From Croceivirga sp. (GTDB lineage: Bacteria; Bacteroidota; Bacteroidia; Flavobacteriales; Flavobacteriaceae), in NCBI GenBank assembly GCA_028281025.1, contig JANQKR010000007.1:1-38958 (forward strand): DNA of 38,958 nucleotides, written 5' to 3'. The notes under the pieces were generated by a model. That model did no database searches. It saw only the letters and a program-made list of their open reading frames with translations, and was not told the DNA's origin. Shown piece by piece: positions 25,895 to 33,527 of this stretch (position 1 is its first letter; every line of letters starts with the position of its first letter). The translations under genes were made by a program, and so were the position numbers.

Positions 25895-26642
25895 TAGTTC
25901 CGAGGAAAAAGATATCGCGGTAAGCTTTGACAGATATGATGATTATTGGCTGAAAAAAGCCAGAACCTTAATTGATGAAAGTCTTAATGTATTTTCAGAA
26001 AGGCTAAAGTCCTTAAACAGTTTTTTGAACTATTTAGCTGGAGGTACTTTTATTGGAGCAGCAGGTTATACCACATTTTTACAATCAAAAGAGATACTAG
26101 TTTTTGTTTCTTTTATCATTCCCATTTTTTTTATTGGGATGGCAAAGTTTGCCATTACCTATGGTGCTGGTAAGATTGAGATGAGACAAACAGATATGCG
26201 AAGCCCTACCCAAATAAATGATAGTTATAATACCATAATATCAAGAATTGCATTAAACATAAAAAGGTCTTCAGGTTGGGTTGGTGCTGCAACCTTTTTT
26301 TCATTAATATGTTTTCCAATGGCCAACTATTTTCACAATCAAGAACCAGAATTAAATATCTCAAATAACTTCATTAGTGTAAGTGCTGATATAAAAAAGA
26401 ATGAATTGTTAATAATTGGAAACCTAAAAAAAGCAGAAAATACTCATATCGTATTATTTGGAAAGGACACCAAAAAGAACAAAAAAGATCCTGTTTTGAT
26501 GAACTTAGTTCAGGAGGAGTCTAATGAATTTAAAGGTTTAATTGCCTTGAGGCGATACGGTATAAATTCAATTGACAGCCTTGATTTATCTTATAAAATC
26601 GAGGGTAAAATGATTCATAATACTTACAGGTTTAACAATTAA
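25887..26642 (+). CDS. Unrecognised membrane protein with three predicted helices
   Basis: 251 residues. An N-terminal charged helical region (1-44) precedes hydrophobic segments at about 46-65, 70-92 and 130-148. A C-terminal domain (150-251) appears beta-rich and lies on the opposite side of the membrane from the N-terminus if all three helices span. I know no named family; the helix pair followed by a third after about 40 residues recalls SLATT-type effector membrane modules only loosely. It overlaps the zinc-site protein gene by 8 bp, and the next gene starts 20 bp later, so it is in an operon. Confidence 0.75.
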   Translation: MSDSSEEKDIAVSFDRYDDYWLKKARTLIDESLNVFSERLKSLNSFLNYLAGGTFIGAAGYTTFLQSKEILVFVSFIIPIFFIGMAKFAITYGAGKIEMRQTDMRSPTQINDSYNTIISRIALNIKRSSGWVGAATFFSLICFPMANYFHNQEPELNISNNFISVSADIKKNELLIIGNLKKAENTHIVLFGKDTKKNKKDPVLMNLVQEESNEFKGLIALRRYGINSIDSLDLSYKIEGKMIHNTYRFNN

Positions 26643-26662
26643 CTAAATATCAAAACAATAAA

Positions 26663-27160
26663 ATGAAGAAATCTGATTTTCAAATATCTACAAGACTGAA
26701 AAATCTCGAAATGGAAATGGTGGCATTCCTAACTGGAAAAACATCAAAAGTTGACTTACAAACTTTAAAGGAAAACTTTGATAGAAGAGCAAGTATTGAG
26801 ACCACCAAAAGCATTGTTCAAATATCAGAATACATTGATCACAAAGATTTGACCGATATTAAATTGAATGATGAAGTTGTTGCAACAGGTTCGTATTCAG
26901 CCGACATTCACTGTACTGTTTCAGGTACTAATCTTCTGTCTGTGAGAGTTGGTGGCAAGTCGGTTGGTGTAACCGGAGGAATAGCTAGGAACGTGAACAT
27001 CGTAAATGACACTTTCGTAGTTGATGTCACTAGAACAGGGAGTAATAATACCCAGTGGACTTTTACAACCGATAAAATTGAAACAGACAATGGAGATAAA
27101 AAAGGAGACCCTAGTCCAGTCACAAGAACTTCAAAATCAGTAACCATTAAAGTTGTTTAG
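26663..27160 (+). CDS. Unrecognised protein: helical N-terminus, beta-rich C-terminus
   Basis: 165 residues without signal peptide or membrane segment. Residues 1-60 look helical (SDFQISTRLKNLEMEMVAFL). From about 68 onward alternating Val/Thr/Ser strands dominate (VATGSYSADIHCTVSG; SVRVGGKSVGVTGG; TFVVDVTRTGSNNTQWTF). The C-terminal part could be a beta-sandwich or tube-like fold, but no family can be named. Its stop (27158-27160) is followed by a single base and then the ATG at 27162 of the next gene, so the genes are co-translated. Confidence 0.7.
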   Translation: MKKSDFQISTRLKNLEMEMVAFLTGKTSKVDLQTLKENFDRRASIETTKSIVQISEYIDHKDLTDIKLNDEVVATGSYSADIHCTVSGTNLLSVRVGGKSVGVTGGIARNVNIVNDTFVVDVTRTGSNNTQWTFTTDKIETDNGDKKGDPSPVTRTSKSVTIKVV

Positions 27161-27161
27161 T

Positions 27162-28973
27162 ATGAGGTATATGGTAGTGCTTGGTTGTTTACTAATAACT
27201 ATTCAAGTCCAAGGTCAAGCGTTAGGTCAAGATAGAGAGGGGTTCAGTACCATTGTTGTTCCTACTGCCACCTTAAATCTAGATGTAGAGAACAAAATAG
27301 CCAATCTTGCTTTTTACAAAGAAATATGGAATAAAAATAGGTATACCGCACCTTCACTCAAGACAGAGAATGATGTGTATACGATTGTTAAAGAGATTAA
27401 GGATTGGGAAAAATTAACTGACGAACAAAAGCTAAAAAAATATGGAGAAGAATTAAAAACATCTTGGGAAGAGAACTCCAAAAGTTTTGCTAAAGCAAAA
27501 GCTCATAATCATATAATTCTCGGCATTGAATTGAAAGGAAGTGCTTCAGATGGAATAAGCACATTATTCTCAAGCAATCGTGTTTCGTCATCTGCCTCAA
27601 TAGGTGGATTATTCGGACTTAGAAAAATTAGAAGAAAATATAGAGAAGAGACTGTGTCGGAATTGGCAAAAGCTTACCTCAAAACCGTAGAGTCCAATGA
27701 ACTTCAAAAAAATATTGACAAAGAATTAGCTAAGCTTGTTAAAGAAGGGGCATTAAATGAGAATCAGAAAAAACGTTTTGTCAATTTTAGGGAAGAGAAA
27801 TCTGCTATTGGTATAATCAATGCCATCGAAGCTTATCGTGAAAGGCTCACGCCGGCATTTTTGGGGGATAACAAAAAAAAGAATAAGGGTATTGCCGAAA
27901 AAAAAATTGAGCAAATAAATAATCTTGGCGTTCTTGCGGAACAAATTGCTACAATGGTAGAGAACTACAATAACTCAGGCAACGCATTTCCAGATTTAGA
28001 CCGTAATATTCAACTGAAAACTATAAATACCAAGTATTCTGAATTTATTGAAAGTTTTGAAAAGCACAAAGAAGCCAAAATAATTCTTGGGTCTGAAGTT
28101 CTCGTTGCAAACACTTATAGCCAACAACAGTGGCTTGATGTTTTAAGTGAATTGGACAGAAAGAAAGTAAGTGTTCAAAAAGAGCTTAGTAACATTGAAT
28201 CATCAACATCCAGTTATTCAGACCTTCTTAAACTTTATGGTGAATTGGATAAGGAAAATAGGGATGGTGAACGAGTCTTAAACAATCTTGATGATATACG
28301 AAATGAAAGCTATTTCGAGAAAGAGACACTCATTTATGCTCGAGCAGCGTTCTTAGGGTCAGAATTTTTATTCGATTCTGTAAATAGTGCCCCAACCATT
28401 GATGAGCGTTTCAAGAAAATCAACTTTCAAGGTTATAGAGCAGAATTAGGATACACCCGAAGGTTTTTGGATAATCATTTTTTCGGTTTTAGTTCGGCTG
28501 TTTCTTATACCAGCAATCAACTCGAATTAAAGAAAGCTACTTTTACTTTGCAAAATGTTGATAATACGATAAATCCTGGAACATTGTCATCATCACAAAC
28601 GATAGAGAGTTTACAGGGAGATTTCGATAGGTTTTTAAGGTTCGAGATTAATACAGATTACATTCATTTTATCCCTTTGGTAGCTAATCCTAACGCCAAT
28701 AGTGAAGATAAAGTAAATGCCTTTTTTTTAGGTATAAATCCGTATTTGAGGCATCGATTTTACAAAGATGCAAAAAATATAAAACCACATACCGTCGCAG
28801 GCTTAGGTGTCCATTCTTTTAGTACAAAAGATAATAAATTGATGGGTGGATTATTTGTGCAAACAGAAGATTTATTTGGCACAAATGCAGATAGTGATAG
28901 CACCTTCCTACAGCGAATAAATTTTGGTCTTATCGTAAAGTTTGCAATCGAGGGGTTTAAGCCGAAAAGTTGA
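27162..28973 (+). CDS. Unrecognised exported coiled-coil protein with beta-barrel-like C-terminus
   Basis: 603 residues from the ATG at 27162. An N-terminal hydrophobic segment ending in VQGQALG is a probable Sec signal. Residues about 50-400 are helical and Lys/Glu-rich with coiled-coil character. From about 425 alternating strands appear (YRAELGYTRRFLDNHFFGFS, FLGINPYLRHRFYKD, HTVAGLGVHSFS, RINFGLIVKFAIEG), like an outer-membrane barrel or beta domain. Inferred: a periplasm-to-outer-membrane component acting with the inner-membrane protein at 25887. No family was recognised. Confidence 0.7.
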   Translation: MRYMVVLGCLLITIQVQGQALGQDREGFSTIVVPTATLNLDVENKIANLAFYKEIWNKNRYTAPSLKTENDVYTIVKEIKDWEKLTDEQKLKKYGEELKTSWEENSKSFAKAKAHNHIILGIELKGSASDGISTLFSSNRVSSSASIGGLFGLRKIRRKYREETVSELAKAYLKTVESNELQKNIDKELAKLVKEGALNENQKKRFVNFREEKSAIGIINAIEAYRERLTPAFLGDNKKKNKGIAEKKIEQINNLGVLAEQIATMVENYNNSGNAFPDLDRNIQLKTINTKYSEFIESFEKHKEAKIILGSEVLVANTYSQQQWLDVLSELDRKKVSVQKELSNIESSTSSYSDLLKLYGELDKENRDGERVLNNLDDIRNESYFEKETLIYARAAFLGSEFLFDSVNSAPTIDERFKKINFQGYRAELGYTRRFLDNHFFGFSSAVSYTSNQLELKKATFTLQNVDNTINPGTLSSSQTIESLQGDFDRFLRFEINTDYIHFIPLVANPNANSEDKVNAFFLGINPYLRHRFYKDAKNIKPHTVAGLGVHSFSTKDNKLMGGLFVQTEDLFGTNADSDSTFLQRINFGLIVKFAIEGFKPKS

Positions 28974-29156
28974 CATTTAAACCTTGGATATCTCCCTAAT
29001 AAATGATGGAAGGCATTGCTTAAGAATAGAGTTATTATGTCATTAAGTGCCAGATTCAGTTTTTCAGAAATAAATTAAAGAAGTAGATTCAGTATGCCAA
29101 GTTGTGTTAGCATATAACTGGAAAGGAGATTGATAAAGAAGTTTGAATAAACATAA

Positions 29157-30908
29157 ATGAAAAAACAAATGCAGTTTAAGTTAGGCGTAACATTTGAAGC
29201 CTGTTTTCCCGGGGAAGACCGAAAATCTCTCGACGATTATCTGAGTGCAATAAGTCGGGATACCTTATTGAAAACAGGTTCTCATTTTCTTGGCTTTGAT
29301 ACAGAGAAATCCAAGTACAGTGATGTCATCTCTTTTATGAATATGTTCTTCTCGAAAGGGAACCAAAATTTTGCTAATGAGGCATACCAGAATCTATTGA
29401 ATTATGTAGCACAGGCAGAATACGCAATTACCGACTATGAAATTCCATATGTCGGGAGCAGCCTTTTGTTTTTTGAATACGTTTTTGATAATGTTTCTGA
29501 AGATATTGAAACAGAAAAGACGAATGAAGTGATGGAACGAGACATATTTAAAGCCTACTTACACCTCAATCAAATTGCATTTACGGATAGGGGAGTTGCA
29601 CAAAAAGAGGCCGATGAAAAATCAGGTATTCAATTTACGCCTGCTCAGGTATTGCTAATGTTGCAATTTCATAATTATGATTTAATAAATTATAGAACTG
29701 ACAAAGTCTTTACCTGCCAGTTTCTAAGAGCTGTATCCTACTTTGAGTTTCTTTCTGGTGTTGAAGAGTGTACGCCTTTATTGAATGCCTTTTACGAGTA
29801 CTATGGTGTTAAGAATTACAGTGAATACTTGCGACGTCTATTGGGTGTTACCTATTCAGTTTTAATGAAAGATAAGGAAACCCATACGGAAATCCACCTG
29901 GAAGACCCTTCCCACCAAGATTTTATAGACAAGCATATATTATCACCTGGTGAGATAGCTTCAGAGCTCGATTTTGTGACTTTAAGAAGTAAACCTCTGT
30001 ACAAAATTGAAGACTTAAAATACCGTATTATCTCTCCTCTTTTCGTAATCGAGATGATTTATAATGGACTATATTTTAGGCTAAAACTAATTAACGATAT
30101 GTTACCAGACGACCAAAAAGTAAAAGGGTTGTATGGACTTAAAACTTATGAATATAGTGAGCAATATGCTCTCGATACATTACTGAAGGAAATATTCGGG
30201 AACCGCTACGTTCAAAAATCGGGAAAAGAACTTGATCAAGTAATGAATAGTGCTCCGGATTACTATGTTCGAAATGGTAAAAAATCAATGCTATTTGAAT
30301 CTAAGGATATACTAATATCCAAAGAGTCAAAAACAAGTCCTGATTATAAGGTTCTTCACAATGAACTCAGATTAAAGTTGTTTGAAAACGAAAAGAACAA
30401 ACCAAAGGCTGTTAAACAACTTGTGGCAAATATTGAGATTTTGTTAAAGGGTGAAGCTGCCTACGACTCAATGTTCCCAATCAAAAATGGTATAATAAGA
30501 CCGGTTTTGGTGGTGCATTACCGAATGTTCAATACAGCTGGCACAAACAGTATCGTAAATAGTTGGTTTAAGGATGAACTCACCAAGTTGGGAGAAAGTG
30601 GTCTGGATATTTCCAGAGTTCAAGATATGGTCATTATAGACATAGATACTCTCATGTTTAACAAGGAAGCCCTTCAATCAAAAAAAATACAATTATGGGA
30701 CGTTCTAATGGAATATCAAGAAGATTATCTAAGGTTTGAATTATCAAAGGCAAAGCCAAAACCTCGGTCTGAAGAAGAGGGTATCGCAATGCTGAAATCG
30801 TCGTATAAACCATTTTCATTCTTTCTTGATAACAAGGTCGAAAAATTGAAACTCACCAGAACTCCTAGAGAGCTATTGGAGAAAGCAGCTCCACTTTTTC
30901 CAAAGTAG
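29157..30908 (+). CDS. Unrecognised 583-residue protein with PD-(D/E)XK nuclease signature
   Basis: The first 340 residues appear mainly helical and match no family I know. Residues 367-383 read PDYYVRNGKKSMLFESK: Pro367-Asp368, a gap, and Glu381-x-Lys383 at the end of a strand. That is the PD-(D/E)XK pattern. Helix KAVKQLVANIEILLKG (417-432) and strand RPVLVVHYRMF (448-458) follow, as expected of the restriction-endonuclease fold. No signal peptide is present, so it is cytosolic. It lies 183 bp after the envelope module, in the same AT-rich block. Inferred: a nuclease, possibly an anti-phage or anti-plasmid effector. This is motif reading and is not proven. Confidence 0.7.
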   Translation: MKKQMQFKLGVTFEACFPGEDRKSLDDYLSAISRDTLLKTGSHFLGFDTEKSKYSDVISFMNMFFSKGNQNFANEAYQNLLNYVAQAEYAITDYEIPYVGSSLLFFEYVFDNVSEDIETEKTNEVMERDIFKAYLHLNQIAFTDRGVAQKEADEKSGIQFTPAQVLLMLQFHNYDLINYRTDKVFTCQFLRAVSYFEFLSGVEECTPLLNAFYEYYGVKNYSEYLRRLLGVTYSVLMKDKETHTEIHLEDPSHQDFIDKHILSPGEIASELDFVTLRSKPLYKIEDLKYRIISPLFVIEMIYNGLYFRLKLINDMLPDDQKVKGLYGLKTYEYSEQYALDTLLKEIFGNRYVQKSGKELDQVMNSAPDYYVRNGKKSMLFESKDILISKESKTSPDYKVLHNELRLKLFENEKNKPKAVKQLVANIEILLKGEAAYDSMFPIKNGIIRPVLVVHYRMFNTAGTNSIVNSWFKDELTKLGESGLDISRVQDMVIIDIDTLMFNKEALQSKKIQLWDVLMEYQEDYLRFELSKAKPKPRSEEEGIAMLKSSYKPFSFFLDNKVEKLKLTRTPRELLEKAAPLFPK

Positions 30909-31051
30909 AAATTTTATTCGTTCAATTCAGTTCTCTCATTCAAGGGAAAGATTTATACCAAGCGTAACTTGGACATATAACTCAATTCTGACATGTAAAA
31001 ACCAGAACCTAAATTATAATTAGCTTATTTTACTGGGATTTCAGTGTCTTC

Positions 31052-31083
31052 ACATTTTTGTGCTCACCAAATAGGTAACTTTT
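31052..31083. repeat. Dispersed repeat copy R3
   Basis: ACATTTTTGTGCTCACCAAA followed by TAGGTAACTTT. It lies 144 bp after the nuclease-like gene and before the hip operators. Confidence 0.6.
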
Positions 31084-31170
31084 CATGGGCAGGACCGGAT
31101 TAACCTCATTAAGTTTTCAAAAACGATATTTTTGGTATTCAAACTGAGATAAGGATGTAATGTAGATATC

Positions 31171-31194
31171 TAATTACCGTTATAGCGGTAATTA
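31171..31194. promoter_or_regulatory. hip operator O1
   Basis: TAATTACCG (31171-31179), spacer TTATAG, CGGTAATTA (31186-31194): perfect 9-bp arms. The inner half-sites TTACCG/CGGTAA match those of O2 and O3. It is the farthest operator from hipB. Confidence 0.7.
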
Positions 31195-31242
31195 ATCAAT
31201 GTTACCTAAAGTTATTAAGAATTTTAAGTGTAAACACGTTAT

Positions 31243-31264
31243 TTTTACTGCTATAACAGTAAAA
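31243..31264. promoter_or_regulatory. hip operator O2
   Basis: TTTTACTG (31243-31250), spacer CTATAA, CAGTAAAA (31257-31264): perfect 8-bp arms. Its centre is exactly 71 bp from the centres of both O1 and O3. Confidence 0.72.
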
Positions 31265-31312
31265 TATACCAAATTCTTAGTAATTGAAGGTCTTATGTTA
31301 TAAAATTGCTTA

Positions 31313-31336
31313 TTTTTACCGTTTAAACAGTAAAAA
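31313..31336. promoter_or_regulatory. hip operator O3, overlapping the hipB start
   Basis: TTTTTACCG (31313-31321), spacer TTTAAA, CAGTAAAAA (31328-31336), with one mismatch between the arms. Its last base is the A of the hipB ATG, so bound HipB would block transcription or translation initiation. Confidence 0.7.
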
Positions 31337-31545
31337 TGGATGATTTCGATTTGGGCCTTATGGTGAAAGACCATCGTAAAAAAGCGGGGCTCACCCAGCT
31401 GGAATTGGCCAATTTAGCCGGAATTGGGAAGACCACCGTTTTTGATATAGAAAAAAACAAGGAGACAGTCCGTTGGGACAGTCTCCTGGCGGTGCTCCGG
31501 GTATTGAACATAAAGGTAGAATTTAAGAGTCCCTTGACCTATTAG
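31336..31545 (+). CDS. hipB: HipB-type antitoxin, XRE-family repressor
   Basis: 69 residues made almost wholly of one XRE/Cro helix-turn-helix: MVKDHRKKAGLTQLELANLA then GIGKTTVFDIEKNKETVRWD, and LLAVLRVLNIKVEFK. Known: HipB dimers repress their own operon and, in HipBST systems, help bind the toxin complex. The ATG sits on operator O3. hipS begins 2 bp after its stop, so the three genes form one operon. Confidence 0.93.
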   Translation: MDDFDLGLMVKDHRKKAGLTQLELANLAGIGKTTVFDIEKNKETVRWDSLLAVLRVLNIKVEFKSPLTY

Positions 31546-31547
31546 CT

Positions 31548-31862
31548 ATGAGAAAAGCAGTGGTACATGTCCATGGAAAAAAAGCAGGAGTCCTTACGGA
31601 GGTCTCCACTAACGAATATCATTTTGACTATGATTGGGATTACGATGGCGAGGCCATCTCGTTGACCATGCCCATTGACCAGAAAAGGTACAGTTTTAAA
31701 TCCTTCCCCGCTTTTTTTGAAGGTCTATTGCCCGAAGGTATCATGTTGGAGGGGCTACTAAGGATTGCTAAAATCGATGCAAAGGATTATTTCTCACAGT
31801 TAATGGCAACGGGGGCTGATTTAGTAGGGGCTGTAACCGTAAAACCATTGGATGGTGAATAG
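31548..31862 (+). CDS. hipS: HipS-like small protein (separate HipA N-subdomain 1)
   Basis: 104 residues. It matches only the N-terminal subdomain of long HipA kinases, with LTMPIDQKRYSFKSFPAFFE and GLLPEG being the hallmark. In E. coli HipBA this part is fused to the kinase; in HipBST it is a separate protein and acts as the antitoxin for HipT. The gene order hipB-hipS-hipT here is that of HipBST. The stop overlaps the hipT start by 11 bp. The antitoxin role is inferred from that family. Confidence 0.88.
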   Translation: MRKAVVHVHGKKAGVLTEVSTNEYHFDYDWDYDGEAISLTMPIDQKRYSFKSFPAFFEGLLPEGIMLEGLLRIAKIDAKDYFSQLMATGADLVGAVTVKPLDGE

Positions 31863-32778
31863 GTGTCCAATCACATATGAAATTTGCGGTACGGCCAAAT
31901 ATAGTCCGCGTGGACTCAAAATGATCGCCCCCAAGTTACTTGATTTGAAGGATTTGCCCCATACGGCCGCCGAATTGAGACGGGAAGCGGCAAACAGGGC
32001 TAAAAAACTGTCCATCCAAGGAGTACAGCCCAAATTAAGCGCAACGGTTTCCGTGGTTGACCAGGAATTCAAAATTGTAGATCAATTTGGAACATATATC
32101 ATCAAGCCGCAAAATGATTTGTTTCCCCAATTGCCCGAAAATGAAGACCTGACCATGCGTATGGCCAAAGCCTTTGGTCTAAATGTACCCTTTCATGGGA
32201 TGGTCTACGCCAAAGATGATAGTTTATCGTACTTTATCAAACGTTTCGATCGCCATGGCAAAGGGAAAAAATACGCTGTCGAGGATTTTGCGCAACTGAC
32301 TGGAAATACGAGGGACACCAAATACAGCTTCACCATGGAAAAATTGGTTCCGGTCATTGACGAATTTTGCTCATTTCCTTTGGTCGAAAAGGCCGATTTT
32401 TTTAAAAGGATTATCTTTTGTTATGTTACCGGAAACGAGGATATGCACCTAAAGAACTTTTCCTTGATTACAAAAAATGGAAAAACAACCTTGGCACCGG
32501 CCTACGATTTGTTGAATTCCTCAATTGCCATCAAGAATCCCGACGAAGAAATTGCATTGACCCTTAAAGGAAAAAGAAGCAATTTAAAGGCTTCGGACTT
32601 TGTAGAGTATTATGCGAAAGAACGATTGCAACTCAATGAAAAAACCATAATGGTAATCCTTGAAGAAATGCAGGCAAGAATACCGGAATGGAAGAAGTTG
32701 ATAGAAATCTCGTTTCTTTCAGATGATATGAAAGAGCAATATTTCAATATGTTGGAATCGAGGTCGGGTATGTTCTGA
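31852..32778 (+). CDS. hipT: HipT-like serine/threonine kinase toxin
   Basis: 308 residues, close to HipT and shorter than full-length HipA (about 440). The N-terminal CPITYE with YSPRGLKMIAPKLL is the usual HipA_C opening. The glycine-rich loop reads SIQGVQPKLS (54-63). Lys85 in YIIKP binds ATP, FIKRFDRHG follows (128-136), the catalytic loop is GNEDMHLKNFS (194-204) with Asp197 and Asn202, and the metal-binding Asp is Asp219 in PAYDLL. All catalytic residues look intact. Known: HipT/HipA kinases phosphorylate aminoacyl-tRNA synthetases and cause dormancy. The target here is unknown. Confidence 0.92.
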   Translation: MVNRCPITYEICGTAKYSPRGLKMIAPKLLDLKDLPHTAAELRREAANRAKKLSIQGVQPKLSATVSVVDQEFKIVDQFGTYIIKPQNDLFPQLPENEDLTMRMAKAFGLNVPFHGMVYAKDDSLSYFIKRFDRHGKGKKYAVEDFAQLTGNTRDTKYSFTMEKLVPVIDEFCSFPLVEKADFFKRIIFCYVTGNEDMHLKNFSLITKNGKTTLAPAYDLLNSSIAIKNPDEEIALTLKGKRSNLKASDFVEYYAKERLQLNEKTIMVILEEMQARIPEWKKLIEISFLSDDMKEQYFNMLESRSGMF

Positions 32779-32808
32779 CATTTTTATACTCGCTGAATAA
32801 ATGACTTT
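32778..32808. repeat. Dispersed repeat copy R4
   Basis: ACATTTTTATACTCGCTGAA followed by TAAATGACTTT. It begins at the last base of the hipT stop codon. Its eight differences from R3 over 31 positions are all transitions. Confidence 0.5.
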
Positions 32809-33095
32809 GAAGTTTGAAGGGATATTCCATATTCGAATATGGAATACCATAAGGCTTATATTTAAAGCACTAAGGTGCAGTAGATAGTTTGCAGTATCGA
32901 TTAGTAATGTTTCGAATGGATGTTTGGGTATTCATACCAATATTCATCACTAAGGTAAACTCGAAAAATTTAGTCGGAAAAGGGACGGCATAAAGCCGTT
33001 CGTTCCTCCCTATTTATTCCGTTTCCTTTCCAATCCAAAATTTTGTCTTCCGTTTGTGTCTTGCTCAAATATTGTTTAATCTAAATTTCATTACA
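32779..33095. other. Intergenic junction between hipBST and the conjugative element
   Basis: Just over 300 bp. It holds R4, a perfect 24-bp palindrome (32823-32846), and a small hairpin ACGGC/GCCGT (32985-32999). No gene was accepted. It is a candidate left boundary of the mobile element, but no attachment-site duplicate can be seen within the window. Confidence 0.45.
32823..32846. repeat. Perfect 24-bp palindrome
   Basis: TATTCCATATTC followed directly by its exact reverse complement GAATATGGAATA. There is no loop and no T-run, so a terminator is unlikely; a dimer-binding or recombination site is more plausible. Confidence 0.65.
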
Positions 33096-33527
33096 ATGGA
33101 AACAAAAACAAAGCCTTTGGGCAAAAGCAGAAACGCATCCACGACTTCAAAAAAAGAAGTAAAGGACAAATTGACGGCTCAGGCCAAATCCACACCTGTT
33201 AGCGGAGAAACGGTCAAGACTGAGACAAAAGAGCAAAAAACGGAACCGGCCAAGGAAGTGGTGAATCTGGACGACCGTATCCAGAAGTTTGAGAAACTAA
33301 GGGGATTGGCCAACAACAGGGAACTGTTGGTAGGGAAATTGAACGAGCTTACCAAGTTCAATTACAACCACGACGGCTCAAGCCAGTTCACGTTGAGGGA
33401 CTCCAATGGGCTGGAGTTCAGGACTACCAACACCAATTTTATCCATTTGGTAACCTCAAAGCTCCAAGAGACCTTGGAGAGCAGAAAGCAGGAAATCGAG
33501 GCACGAATTCTGGAATTTGAACTTTAA
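33096..33527 (+). CDS. Conserved-type small protein of the mobile element
   Basis: 143 residues from the ATG at 33096 (the open frame extends to 33054 without support). The N-terminal 60 residues are Lys/Thr/Glu-rich and probably disordered. The C-terminal part (about 68-143) has a helix, NLDDRIQKFEKLRGLANNRE, then a strand region FTLRDSNGLEFRTTN and a final helix ending LEFEL. I recognise no function, but its place before ssb and mobilisation genes fits a mobile-element accessory gene. It is followed by a strong terminator. Confidence 0.75.
   Translation: METKTKPLGKSRNASTTSKKEVKDKLTAQAKSTPVSGETVKTETKEQKTEPAKEVVNLDDRIQKFEKLRGLANNRELLVGKLNELTKFNYNHDGSSQFTLRDSNGLEFRTTNTNFIHLVTSKLQETLESRKQEIEARILEFEL

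Larger units (their letters stand above)
30909..31335. other. Intergenic region upstream of hipBST
   Basis: About 430 bp of AT-rich sequence. It contains repeat copy R3 (31052-31083) and three inverted-repeat operators (31171-31336). No coding frame was accepted. Confidence 0.55.

Noticed and set aside
27153-27161. TTG start for the exported coiled-coil protein
   Set aside because: ATG at 27162 follows directly after the upstream stop and gives a normal signal peptide.
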